DNA from: Planctomycetota bacterium
GTDB taxonomy: Bacteria; Planctomycetota; Planctomycetia; Pirellulales; Lacipirellulaceae
Assembly (NCBI GenBank): GCA_013151315.1
Contig: JAADIN010000164.1
Span: 1-14,058 of the forward strand
Direction of reading: 5' to 3'
Length of the DNA stretch: 14,058 nt
Part shown: piece by piece, positions 1 to 7,378 of the stretch
Numbering within the stretch: position 1 is the first letter of the stretch
Layout of the letters: each line of letters opens with the position of its first letter
Made by a program: the position numbers and the translations under genes
Notes under the pieces: model-generated
Database searches by the model: none
The model's input: only the letters and a program-made list of their open reading frames with translations
What the model was told of the DNA's origin: nothing

Positions 1-573
1 CCGTGCTGATAAATTTCAAGACTGCGGCGACGAAGCTCCTCGGCCAGCTCGCTGCCAATCGCTTGGCACATACGCTCGAAAGAAATGTTCTCATCGTGAT
101 CGCCAACCTCCGCTTTGGTGGCCGGCGTGAAAATCGGCTCCGGTAGCCGGTCGCTCTCCCGCAAACCCGGGGGCAATCGAACGCCGCAAACCGTACCGTC
201 GGTATTCCTTCCAACCCGAACCGGCCAAATAACCCCGAACGACGCACTCGATCGGCACCACCTCGGTTTTGCGAACCAGCACGGACCGCCCGGCCAAGGG
301 TTTGAGATCAATCCCCGAGGGCAATCCCATCTCCGAAACCTCGGTCGCCAGAAGATGATGAGGCACCTCAAGCTTCTCGAACCAAAAGTTACTGACCTGC
401 GTGAGCACCCGGCCTTTGTCGGGAATACCGGTCGGCAAGACCCAGTCGAAGGCGCTGATCCGGTCGCTGCTAACCAGCAGCAGTTGCTCGCCCAAATCGT
501 AAACATCACGCACTTTGCCCCTTTTCAAGGGCAAGTCGGGCAGATCGGTCTTCAGGAGCGGAACGCTAGGCAT
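1..573 (-). pseudogene. purC: SAICAR synthase (PurC), frameshifted and cut by the window edge
   Basis: Phosphoribosylaminoimidazole-succinocarboxamide synthase joins CAIR and aspartate, using ATP, in cytoplasmic de novo purine synthesis. The start is the ATG at 571-573, giving MPSVPLLKTDLPDL and then the family signatures KRGKVRDVYDLG, SSDRISAFDW and RGYLAGSGWKEY. The first 124 codons (573-202) read normally. After KEY the frame turns to nonsense, while the frame offset by one base, from position 200, reads DGTVCGVRLPPGLRESDRL and then PEPIFTPATKAEVGDHDENI, which is textbook PurC, and stays open to the left edge. A frameshift therefore lies at about 198-204. The C-terminal part of the enzyme (family length is about 290-300 residues) is outside the window. 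The gene is divergent from the GH10-like gene, and no Shine-Dalgarno is visible. The family call is very sure. Whether the shift is a real mutation or a sequence error is open; purC is normally needed for purine prototrophy, which favours an error or a recent mutation. Confidence 0.9.
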
Positions 574-597
574 GGCACAAATTGTAACGGCTTGAGA

Positions 598-618
598 CTC
601 AAGGGGGCAGCCCCTGAG
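598..618. other. Imperfect GC-rich inverted repeat in the purC / GH10-like intergenic region
   Basis: CTCA-A-GGGG and CCCC-TGAG face each other across a 4-base loop (607-610), with one bulged A at 602. It lies in the 146-base region between two divergent genes, 25 bases upstream of the purC start. It could form a hairpin in the purC leader, but it has no T-run and no neighbouring motif that would give it a role. Function unknown. Confidence 0.3.
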
Positions 619-655
619 GGTATCCCGCGCCGGTCCGATTGCTGGTAAACTAAAG

Positions 656-677
656 CCAGAGGGTTGTAACCCTCTGG
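656..677. repeat. Perfect 10-bp inverted repeat (hairpin) between divergent purC and GH10-like gene
   Basis: Arms CCAGAGGGTT (656-665) and AACCCTCTGG (668-677) are perfect complements around a 2-base centre, followed by GGCACTGG. It sits between two genes transcribed away from each other, so it is not a terminator for either of them. It could be an operator for a dimeric regulator or a dispersed REP-like palindrome. A second hairpin of similar design and similar 3' flank lies at 10854-10874. That it forms a perfect palindrome is certain; its role is unknown. Confidence 0.7.
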
Positions 678-719
678 GGCACTGGATCACCTTTTGCGGA
701 ACCTCCACGGAATCTCACC

Positions 720-2192
720 ATGGGACAGATGCGATTTCGCGTACATTTCCGCAATCGTATTGCCTCTGCGGACTTGGGTCGCATCTATGTCGCCGGCGCG
801 GAGGAAATTCCCTGGCCAACCCGCGCGAGCTGGGATGGTGACGAATTGGTGGTCGAGCGTTCGGTGAACGATTCGGGCAATGTTTCGGTGCCATGGCAGA
901 TCGACGATTTAGGGGCCACCACCCTCACGACTTCGACGCTCCGGGAAAGGCGACGGCCCTACCAATTGGAAGTCGAACTGGCACGTGGCCTGATTCAACG
1001 GATTCGCATTCGATTGAATGTATGGCAGTCGCTTGGGCTGATACCTTCTGCCGGCTTGCTCGATCGGCTTCAAGTGGCCACCCGCGATTTTTCGCTTGCT
1101 GCCACCACCCAACAAGAGCCAGCCGAGTCAGCCACAGTGGCCCAACGGGCAATTGCCCAAGCTTTTCTTGTCGCCGAAGAATTAACCGCCGACTACGCTC
1201 AACAAGCCATCGCGGCTCGGCAGCAGCAAGCGCCACTCTCCACTCTGCTAGGCGTTTCACTAGGGCCCGAGATTCCCGACGTAAAAACGCGCCGCCACTT
1301 GGTCGAAGCCTGCAATATGGTTCAGCTCCCCATTTCCTGGCGAACGATCGAAGCTCGCGAAGGTCAGTATGGCTGGAAGCAGACCGACGCGCAACTGGCT
1401 TGGTGCCAAAAGGCCGGGCTCAAAATCGCTGCCGGACCGCTGCTCCAATTAGACGACCTCGGCATTCCCGACTGGATGGTCCTCTGGGAAGGCGACTTCG
1501 ACAATTTGGCCCGATTGATGATCGATCACGTGCGAACCGTGGTCACGAAATACGCAGGGCGCGTCCACTTGTGGCACGTCGCCTCGCAAGTGAACACCTG
1601 CAAGCTGCTTTCCCTCGAGGAAGAGCAACGTCTGTTCCTGGTAGCCCAAGCGCTCGATGTCGTTCGCCAAATTGATTCTCGCACCCCGACGGTCGTCTCC
1701 TTCGATCAGCCCTGGGCCGAATATCTGGTGGACCAGCAAGAAGATCTCGCGCCGCTGCATTACGCCGACGCGCTCGTCCGAGCCGATTTGGGTATCTCGG
1801 GTTTCGGCTTGAATATCAACGCCGGATATCGTCCTCACGGAAGCGGACGTCGGCCCACTTTCGAGTTTGGCCGACTGCTCGACCAGTGGAGCGTTTGGGG
1901 CCTACCACTGATGGTCAACCTTTCCACGGCCAGCAGCTCCGCCGAAGACCCCCGCGCCAGCCGAGGCATTGATGTCGACTTCCGAGGCGCGTCGGTCGAT
2001 TCTCAACGCGATTGGGCCGCTTCGGTCTTGCCTCTATTGCTTGCCCGCTCGACCGTGCAGGTGGTCCTCTGGGACCAGCTCACCGATGGCGTAGCTCACC
2101 GATTCCCCCACGCGGGGCTCTTCGACGCCCAAGGCCAAGCCAAGCCCCTCGTCGCGCTGATGCGCGACCTGCAGAAAAGCTGTTTGCAGTAG
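720..2192 (+). CDS. GH10-like (xylanase-fold) protein lacking the catalytic glutamates
   Basis: A 490-residue protein. Residues 1-110 form an N-terminal beta-rich domain I do not recognise by name. Residues about 120-165 look helical. Residues about 175-485 follow the glycoside hydrolase family 10 TIM-barrel layout: an S-W-x-x-I-E-x-x-x-G-x-Y-x-W segment (206-219), a W-x-V segment at beta-4 (W285), a beta-7 segment near 394-401, and a C-terminal LWDQLTDG / HAGLFDAQGQAKP stretch like the GH10 end motif. However, the usual WDVVNE reads WHVASQ (285-290), so the acid/base Glu is Gln290, and the nucleophile segment (normally TEL) reads VNLSTA (399-404) with no Glu. No signal peptide is visible. 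It is probably a non-hydrolytic carbohydrate-binding or structural paralogue, or an enzyme with a different mechanism. The start is the ATG at 720; a second in-frame ATG at 729 is possible. Both lack a clear Shine-Dalgarno. The GH10-like fold is fairly sure; the function is not known. Confidence 0.7.
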   Translation: MGQMRFRVHFRNRIASADLGRIYVAGAEEIPWPTRASWDGDELVVERSVNDSGNVSVPWQIDDLGATTLTTSTLRERRRPYQLEVELARGLIQRIRIRLNVWQSLGLIPSAGLLDRLQVATRDFSLAATTQQEPAESATVAQRAIAQAFLVAEELTADYAQQAIAARQQQAPLSTLLGVSLGPEIPDVKTRRHLVEACNMVQLPISWRTIEAREGQYGWKQTDAQLAWCQKAGLKIAAGPLLQLDDLGIPDWMVLWEGDFDNLARLMIDHVRTVVTKYAGRVHLWHVASQVNTCKLLSLEEEQRLFLVAQALDVVRQIDSRTPTVVSFDQPWAEYLVDQQEDLAPLHYADALVRADLGISGFGLNINAGYRPHGSGRRPTFEFGRLLDQWSVWGLPLMVNLSTASSSAEDPRASRGIDVDFRGASVDSQRDWAASVLPLLLARSTVQVVLWDQLTDGVAHRFPHAGLFDAQGQAKPLVALMRDLQKSCLQ

Positions 2193-2203
2193 GCCAGCAA
2201 TCG

Positions 2204-2530
2204 CTACCCACTTTCGCCACGTTCCTCGAAAAATTTGGCGTACTCTTGGCTGCCGTCAAAGACTGCGAGGACTCGAATCGTTTTCTCGAGCGGGCGAAAA
2301 AGAACAACCCATCGTTGATGGGTGAAGCTGCGAACGCCTGTTTGCAAATCAGAACGCTCGGTGCCAATCGTGTGCCCACCTGCGAAGAGTTCGGCATACC
2401 GGTCGCAGTGTTCCCGGATTTCTGCATAAATTTTCTTGGCAACATCTCGACGATTATCTTGCCGGGCGATGTAGAGATAGATTTCGTCGAGGTCAGTTTC
2501 TGCTGACCGCGTCCACTTGGCGAAGGACTT
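2204..2530 (-). pseudogene. ParE/RelE-superfamily toxin frame without a start codon
   Basis: An open frame of 108 codons, translated from position 2530, ends at TAG (2204-2206). It carries the hallmarks of a ParE-type toxin, an mRNA interferase or gyrase-inhibitor fold: SAETDLDEIYLYIARQ near the N-terminus, a central VAKKIYAEIREHCDRY helix, GVRSFTHQRWVVLFRP, and the C-terminal IRVLAVFDGSQEYAKFF strand pair. The codon where the start should be (2528-2530) is AAG. It lies immediately after the antitoxin TAA and in the same frame. There is no ATG or GTG anywhere in the usable N-terminal part; the first TTG is at codon 62. In related toxins the Asp-Leu-Asp-Glu-Ile motif begins about 13 residues in, exactly as it would if AAG were the start. 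The toxin was therefore probably silenced by a T-to-A change in the start codon. A sequence error, or read-through from the antitoxin, are the alternatives. The family call is sure. Confidence 0.8.
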
Positions 2531-2803
2531 TTAGTCTGCAATTTCTTCCTGATCCAGCTTTGCATCGAGCCGAACGAAGGTCGCTTCCATAATTTCGTCG
2601 GTAAGCGGCCTCGTCCCCTCACGCTCGGCAGACTCTTCGGATAGGCGAAGCCGCTCTTGCAAAGCCGAAAGCTGCTGCTGATATTCTCGGAATTTTTCAA
2701 TGGCTTCGGCAAGTGAATGCCTACCGAGAGAACCTCCACAACGCTCGTCAATGTAGCGTTTGAAGATGTCTAAATCAGATTTCTCGAGGAGTCCAGTTGC
2801 CAT
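2531..2803 (-). CDS. Antitoxin of a ParE/RelE-type toxin-antitoxin pair
   Basis: A 90-residue acidic protein starting MATGLLEKSDLDIFKRYIDE. It is almost wholly helical. The N-terminal part (1-45) would contact DNA or dimerise, and a coiled-coil-like segment rich in Gln, Glu and Leu (about 38-62) is followed by an acidic C-terminal tail ending DQEEIAD that would wrap the toxin. The call rests on size, composition and its place directly before a ParE/RelE-like toxin frame, with no gap between its TAA and that frame. Such proteins normally neutralise the toxin and repress their own operon. The start ATG (2801-2803) has only a weak purine-rich leader. It is intact, whereas its partner appears to lack a start codon, so it may now be an orphan antitoxin. 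It lies 53 bases downstream of the STAS gene on the same strand. I cannot place it firmly in a named antitoxin family. Confidence 0.7.
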   Translation of the reverse strand: MATGLLEKSDLDIFKRYIDERCGGSLGRHSLAEAIEKFREYQQQLSALQERLRLSEESAEREGTRPLTDEIMEATFVRLDAKLDQEEIAD

Positions 2804-2856
2804 GCTTCCATTCTACCATGCGCTCAGCCTCTCACCAAACCATCAGAAAAGTGGGC

Positions 2857-3228
2857 CTACCTTGGCTTTGCCAGCGTACAGCCGCGCACCGCATCTTCGC
2901 GGGTTTCAAAATTTGGCAACGCTTGATCGAGCCGGCAGAAATGCAATGCCTGGGCACACGAATGAGAGAGACCGCAGAGTCGCAACGCGCCGTCGTGTTG
3001 CAACACACGCTTGTGCAACATGACTAACTGGCCCATGAGCAGGCTGGGCAAAAAATCGACCTCGTCCATTTCTAGAACCAGCCGATAGATGAAATGTTTT
3101 TCTAAGAGTGCCCACAACCGCTCGGCCACATCTTCGAGCCGATGTTCCTCGGGACGGATCTTTACAAACAACCAATCGGGGCCGCGATCAACAATTTCTA
3201 GTTCTGACTTTTCTTGCAGCTCAGGCAT
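2857..3228 (-). CDS. STAS-domain protein (anti-sigma factor antagonist-like)
   Basis: A 123-residue single-domain protein, MPELQEKSELEIVDRGPDW and onward, with the STAS pattern: an alternating N-terminal strand (DWLFVKI), helix LEDVAERLWALLEKHF, strand RLVLEMDEVDFL, then helix PSLLMGQLVMLHKRV, strand ALRLCGL and a last helix. Bacterial stand-alone STAS proteins bind anti-sigma factors or sit in stressosome-like signalling. In SpoIIAA-type proteins the loop before the second helix reads D-S-S-G, with the second Ser phosphorylated. Here it reads P-S-L-L (61-64), so one Ser (S62) remains and the usual phosphosite looks lost. The start at 3228 is supported by AGGAG seven bases upstream; longer starts in the same frame lack such a site. 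No anti-sigma kinase lies next to it. The domain call is good; the partner is unknown. Confidence 0.8.
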   Translation of the reverse strand: MPELQEKSELEIVDRGPDWLFVKIRPEEHRLEDVAERLWALLEKHFIYRLVLEMDEVDFLPSLLMGQLVMLHKRVLQHDGALRLCGLSHSCAQALHFCRLDQALPNFETREDAVRGCTLAKPR

Positions 3229-3235
3229 GATGGAG

Positions 3236-3240
3236 CTCCT
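3236..3240 (-). promoter_or_regulatory. Shine-Dalgarno site of the STAS gene
   Basis: AGGAG on the minus strand, seven bases before the ATG at 3226-3228. It decides the start against an in-frame upstream candidate 22 codons earlier. It is one of the few strong ribosome binding sites in this window. Confidence 0.7.
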
Positions 3241-3384
3241 TTTCCAGGGCACTAAGCGCATCTTAAACCGATCGCTTGAAACCAGGCAAGCCAAGATCGC
3301 TCTTTCTGTTTCTACGTAGCGGATAACGAAAAAGATCGGGGGATTGCCTGAACTTCCCTGCTTGCCAAAGCCCCCTTGAGCTAT

Positions 3385-4341
3385 TCACTCCGCAGCGACC
3401 TTCTTATCGCCTTTTTCCGACGTTCTCTCGCGTACTCGCCGGAAGAGCCATGTCGAGGGCACCAGTAGCACCCCTGCTATCACGAGCCAAGGAAACGCGT
3501 AAACCAAGGAGATTGACGATCGCTGACCAAACTCTTGGACCGACGTCAAAGAATCATACCAAGCCGTGGTAATACGGTCGGTGTAGGTCGGTGCCTTGGG
3601 TGGAACGTAATTTTGTTCCTCTCGAATCGAAATAGTTACCGTGGTCAACTCGGTATGGTTGGTCAAGTAACGCAATCGCCCCTCCATGCGTTCGATCTCT
3701 TGACGAACTCTCGCCAATTCACGTTCGATCTCGATGATTGTCTTGATACTACCGCTAGCATCTTCCAGCAGGTCAACAATCCGCTCTTCCAGACGCTGCT
3801 TATTCGCGATGCGAGCTTCGAGGTCAACAAACTCTTCCGTCACGTCCTGTGCGGTCTGCTGTTGCTGCTCGGCAACTCCCAAATCGACAATGTCCTCACA
3901 AAATTCCGGAAACTGATCGACTGGTATCCGAGCCTGCCAATTGCCGGTAAGACGTGAGCCTTGGCGCCGATCGATCCGCGCGTCGGCCAAGAACCCGCCA
4001 TGCTCTTCAACCAACTCGCGCAAGCCTGATTCTGCTTGCGAAAAATCTTTTACCACCAATTTGATCGATGCCTTGTAAGAAATCTTACGAGACGCCCCTC
4101 CTTTTCCTTTGAGTTCTGAACCTGCCGATCTGACTGATTTATTCTGGCTCCGCCTCTGCCTTTCAAACTCCAACGGCTGGAGGCCTAAACTTTCAGCAGC
4201 CTCCTCAGGCTGAAGTTCGGAGATTCGAGACGATGCTTGGTGAGCAGATTGTGTCGTGGGAAGCAAAAGTCCAACGAGAGTCCCTAGAATTGCGATTACG
4301 ACAAGTATTTCAACCCAAGTAAAACCGTAACGCCGCGACAT
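3385..4341 (-). CDS. DUF4349 membrane protein with a type IV prepilin-like N-terminus
   Basis: A 318-residue protein. Residues 1-28 read MSRRYGFTWVEILVVIAIL and onward to LLLP. This is the class III signal of type IV/type II pseudopilins: a short basic leader, the cleavage site G6|F7, Glu at mature position 5 and a hydrophobic helix. After a variable linker (30-83), residues about 84-300 match DUF4349: RKISYKASIKLVVKDF, GGFLADARID, the charged coiled coil ARIANKQRLEERIVDLL / IERELARVRQEIERMEGRL (176-223) and NHTELTTVTISI. A C-terminal transmembrane helix follows (about 278-300), then a basic tail. DUF4349 proteins usually carry a lipoprotein or ordinary signal instead; a prepilin leader is unusual. 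The start at 4341 is set by GGAGG six bases upstream. The molecular role of DUF4349 is not established. It lies 109 bases downstream of alaS on the same strand. The domain calls are confident; whether the leader is processed by a prepilin peptidase is inference. Confidence 0.85.
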   Translation of the reverse strand: MSRRYGFTWVEILVVIAILGTLVGLLLPTTQSAHQASSRISELQPEEAAESLGLQPLEFERQRRSQNKSVRSAGSELKGKGGASRKISYKASIKLVVKDFSQAESGLRELVEEHGGFLADARIDRRQGSRLTGNWQARIPVDQFPEFCEDIVDLGVAEQQQQTAQDVTEEFVDLEARIANKQRLEERIVDLLEDASGSIKTIIEIERELARVRQEIERMEGRLRYLTNHTELTTVTISIREEQNYVPPKAPTYTDRITTAWYDSLTSVQEFGQRSSISLVYAFPWLVIAGVLLVPSTWLFRRVRERTSEKGDKKVAAE

Positions 4342-4347
4342 GTTAGA

Positions 4348-4352
4348 CCTCC
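4348..4352 (-). promoter_or_regulatory. Shine-Dalgarno site of the prepilin-DUF4349 gene
   Basis: GGAGG on the minus strand, six bases before the ATG at 4339-4341. It confirms that translation begins right at the prepilin leader, although the same frame stays open a further 75 codons upstream into alaS antisense-frame sequence. Confidence 0.7.
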
Positions 4353-4450
4353 GACAAAAATTCTGAGAAAGCGACTTCGGGAGACGGGCACAACAGGCGT
4401 CCCCTTTGCATTGTTGGCCGACACTTGTGCAGAGGCAAGACCACGCAAAT

Positions 4451-7276
4451 TCATGCACCAAGCATCTCCGCAATCGTCTGCCGTGCGATTTCCAGCGCCT
4501 CGGCCAGCTTCGCCGGCTGCTTGCCGCCCGCTTGGGCCATGTCGGGGCGACCGCCGCCATTGCCACCCATCGCTTGCGCTACGGGGCGAACCCAATTGCC
4601 CGCGTGGGCCCCGCGTTCTTGAAGGTCTTTCGACACTCCCGCCACGAGCGTGACCTTTGTATCGCCCTCGGTGCTGGCGAGCAGCACGGCGCTCGAGCCC
4701 GACTTTTGCCGGATCTGATCGATCAACTGCCGCATAAGATTTGCCTCGGCGGTCGGCGCTTCAGCAACGACGACCGTATAACCGGCAACGGTTACGGCCT
4801 GCTCGAGCAGGCTGTCGGCCGTGATCGGCCCCGCAGCGGCACGTTGTTCTAACTTCTCGTGGAGCGAAAAAACTTCGTCGCAAATCGCGTTGATGCGCTC
4901 CGTCACCGCCAAAGGCGCGACCGACAACATTTGCGCCGTCTCGGCCAAGATCGCTTTCGCCTGGATGGCGGACGGTTGTTCGGCGTTGATAATCGTCGAC
5001 GAGCCGCCGACGCGGGGAACGTCGAGCGTGCCCCCCGAGGCGAGCAGTTTTTTTAGTTCTCGCTGCTCTTCAAGAAACGATTGGACTTTTGCAGCGAGCA
5101 TGAACGGCGAACAACCCAAAAGCTCGGCCGAGGATCGAACCGTCTCGAGGGTTTGCTTGACATGCTTTACGGCACGATCGCCAGTCAGCGCCGTAATTCG
5201 CCTCGTGCCCGCCGAAACGCCCTCTTCGCTAAGGATCTCAAACGCGCTGACCTCGCGCGTGTTTTGTAGATGCGTGCCTCCGCACAGTTCTTTACTAAAG
5301 GTGCCCATCGAGACCATGCGCACGGGGTCAGGATATTTCTCGCCGAACAACATCATCGCACCTTGGGCGCGGGCCTCGGCCAACGGAAGAACTTCCCAGT
5401 CGATCGGCTCTGCCGTGGCCACATGCTTAGCAACATGTTCGCCAATCGCAGTCAACTGTTCGCCGCTTACGGGGCTGAGATTCGTAAAATCAAAACGCAG
5501 CCAATCGTCGTCGACCTTCGACCCCTGCTGCTGGGCATGGGTGCCAAGCTGCTTTTGCAACGCATGGTGCAAGATGTGCGTGGCCGAATGGGCCCGGCGA
5601 ATCCCGTCACGACGCTCGGTCGAGACGATCGCTTGGACTTCGGCGCCTTCAGGCATTTTTCCTTTGCGAAGATGGCCATGATGGATCACCAACTGGCCCT
5701 CTCTTTGCGTGTCGGTCACCTCAAACTCAAACCCGTCGCCAACAATCCGCCCCGCGTCGCCCACCTGTCCGCCGCTTTCGCCGTAAAACGGGGTGCGGTC
5801 GAGAATCACGCGAATCTCGTCAACATGGCCTTGCTCTTCCATCACGTCGCAAAGATGATCGTCGGGCGCAACGCCTGCAACGATCCCCTTGATGATCGCC
5901 TCGGATTCGGTCGCGTCGTAACCCAAAAATTCGGTACTGTGCAGCGCATGCTTGAGCGAGTCGATCGGCCCTTTGCCGCCCATGACCGTGTGCTGGACTT
6001 TGCCGGAAACTTCGCCATGCGCCTGCATCGCTTGGCCATAACCGTCCCAATCGAAGGCCAAATTGTGCTCAGCGGCGAGTGCCTCGAACAGCTCGGGCGG
6101 CACGCCATAGGTTTGGTACAACTCGGCCGCGACGGCTCCTTCGACTTTCACCCGATCGGCGGCTCGCATTTCCTCGAACGCGTGCTTAATCCGCTCGAGC
6201 CCCTCATCAATCGTGCCGAAAAAGTTGGCTTCCTCTTTCTTGATCACGCTCGCCACACGATCGGTCGTCTCGGCCAACTCGGGATACGCGCCACGCATCA
6301 GCTCAACCACCTTCGGCACGAGTTGATGGAGAAACGGCTCACGGAGACCCAATTGATGTCCATCGAGTACGGCTCGCCGCAGCAATCGCTTGACGACATA
6401 TTTTTCTTTGTTTGCCCCGGGATAAACATTTTCGTGAACCGCAAATGTACAGGCGCGAACATGATCGGTAATGCGCCGGCAACGGCGTCCCGCTTCGCTG
6501 TCGAGCTGGTACTCGACGCCACACACTTCGGCAGCCGCCTCGACCAGTGGCATCAAACTATCGATATGATAATTGGTCGGTACGCCTTGCAGCGTGGCCG
6601 CGGTTCGTTCAAGTCCCATGCCCGTGTCGATATTTTTTGACGGCAACGGACGAAGATTGTCGGGCGGGTCGCCGACGCGATTGAACTGCGTAAATACCAA
6701 ATTCCAAATCTCGACCGATTCACCGCCACCATCCGGGTGATAATAAATTTCGCTGCACGGACCGCAAACGCCATCGGGGCCCAGGCTCGGAGCGCTCGCA
6801 GGCCAAAAGTTCTCGTCTTCTTCCATCCGTTCGATGCGAGAAGAGGGCAAGCCGATGTCCTTGGCCCAAATCCCGGCCGCTTCGTGGTCGTCTTTGTAGA
6901 CGGTGACGCTTAATCGATCGGACTTGATGCCGAGCCATTTTTTGTCGGTAAGAAATTCCCAAGCCCAGTGAATTGCTTCTCGCTTAAAATAATCGCCAAA
7001 CGAAAAGTTGCCGAGCATCTCGAAAAACGTGTGGTGATACGCCGTCCGGCCAACATTCTCGATGTCGCCGGTGCGTAAGCATTTCTGGCAGGTGGTTGCT
7101 CGAGTAAAATCGAGTTTCACTTTGCCCAGAAAATGATCTTTGAACTGGTTCATCCCCGCAGGAGTGAACAGCACCGAAGGGTCCCAAGTCGGCACGAGCA
7201 CATCGCTCGGCTGCCGGCTATGGCCTTTGGATTCAAAAAAAGCCAAGTATTTTTCACGAAGTTCGTCGGTTTTCAT
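4451..7276 (-). CDS. alaS: Alanyl-tRNA synthetase (AlaRS)
   Basis: Class II aminoacyl-tRNA synthetase that charges tRNA-Ala in the cytoplasm and hydrolyses misacylated Ser- and Gly-tRNA-Ala. The protein is 941 residues and full length. It begins MKTDELREKYLAFFESKGH. The catalytic core includes LFTPAGMNQFK, GDIENVGRTAYHHTFFEMLG and the motif 3 region GMGLERTAA (219-227). The tRNA-binding region contains RITDHVRACTF. The editing domain has the zinc ligands H563 and H567 (HSATH) and C665 and H669 (CGGTH). The C-terminal DHHA1 domain ends with the glycine-rich GGNGGGRPDMAQAGG. The start at 7276 matches the family; earlier in-frame ATGs at 7330 and 7357 would add residues encoded by a repeat and unlike any AlaRS. 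No Shine-Dalgarno is seen before it: the leader is pyrimidine-rich. It is divergent from yceH. Very sure. Confidence 0.99.
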   Translation of the reverse strand: MKTDELREKYLAFFESKGHSRQPSDVLVPTWDPSVLFTPAGMNQFKDHFLGKVKLDFTRATTCQKCLRTGDIENVGRTAYHHTFFEMLGNFSFGDYFKREAIHWAWEFLTDKKWLGIKSDRLSVTVYKDDHEAAGIWAKDIGLPSSRIERMEEDENFWPASAPSLGPDGVCGPCSEIYYHPDGGGESVEIWNLVFTQFNRVGDPPDNLRPLPSKNIDTGMGLERTAATLQGVPTNYHIDSLMPLVEAAAEVCGVEYQLDSEAGRRCRRITDHVRACTFAVHENVYPGANKEKYVVKRLLRRAVLDGHQLGLREPFLHQLVPKVVELMRGAYPELAETTDRVASVIKKEEANFFGTIDEGLERIKHAFEEMRAADRVKVEGAVAAELYQTYGVPPELFEALAAEHNLAFDWDGYGQAMQAHGEVSGKVQHTVMGGKGPIDSLKHALHSTEFLGYDATESEAIIKGIVAGVAPDDHLCDVMEEQGHVDEIRVILDRTPFYGESGGQVGDAGRIVGDGFEFEVTDTQREGQLVIHHGHLRKGKMPEGAEVQAIVSTERRDGIRRAHSATHILHHALQKQLGTHAQQQGSKVDDDWLRFDFTNLSPVSGEQLTAIGEHVAKHVATAEPIDWEVLPLAEARAQGAMMLFGEKYPDPVRMVSMGTFSKELCGGTHLQNTREVSAFEILSEEGVSAGTRRITALTGDRAVKHVKQTLETVRSSAELLGCSPFMLAAKVQSFLEEQRELKKLLASGGTLDVPRVGGSSTIINAEQPSAIQAKAILAETAQMLSVAPLAVTERINAICDEVFSLHEKLEQRAAAGPITADSLLEQAVTVAGYTVVVAEAPTAEANLMRQLIDQIRQKSGSSAVLLASTEGDTKVTLVAGVSKDLQERGAHAGNWVRPVAQAMGGNGGGRPDMAQAGGKQPAKLAEALEIARQTIAEMLGA

Positions 7277-7283
7277 GGGGAAA

Positions 7284-7310
7284 GAGGCTGAGGTTAGAGG
7301 CTGGAGGCTG
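7284..7310. repeat. Three copies of a 7-base repeat in the alaS leader
   Basis: GAGGCTG occurs at 7284-7290, 7297-7303 and 7304-7310 (CAGCCTC as read along the alaS transcript). The last two copies are directly tandem. The block begins seven bases upstream of the alaS ATG and makes the leader pyrimidine-rich. It may be simple-sequence drift or a dispersed planctomycete intergenic motif. No function can be assigned from sequence. Confidence 0.5.
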
Positions 7311-7378
7311 GAGCGAGCCAGGTCCTCCATGATATCGCCTCCGACGAAAAGTGACACCCTGCCCGAGTTGACTCCGGC

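Noticed and set aside
115..648. Plus-strand open frame of 177 codons opposite purC
   Set aside because: Antisense to convincing PurC sequence in both frames; no motif of its own.
893..1675. Plus-strand open frame of 260 codons inside the GH10-like gene
   Set aside because: Arg/Ser-rich translation without motifs, offset from the GH10-like frame, which has clear family signatures.
2080..2751. Minus-strand open frame of 223 codons across the toxin-antitoxin region
   Set aside because: It runs in another frame through the antitoxin and toxin and has low-complexity Ser/Lys/Pro composition. The recognised proteins lie in the other frame.
4379..4404. Imperfect inverted repeat (GACG/CGTC with GGG/CCC) after alaS, possible terminator
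   Set aside because: One bulge, an 11-base loop and no T-run on the minus strand; too weak to call.
5270..6640. Long open frame of 456 codons on the plus strand, antisense to alaS
   Set aside because: Its translation is rich in His, Arg and Leu without any family motif, and it lies wholly inside the very well conserved alaS coding region. It is a codon-bias shadow.
7277..7357. N-terminal extension of alaS from earlier ATG codons at 7330 or 7357
   Set aside because: The added residues are encoded partly by a short intergenic repeat and do not resemble AlaRS, whose first conserved residues begin at MKTDELREKYLAFFE.
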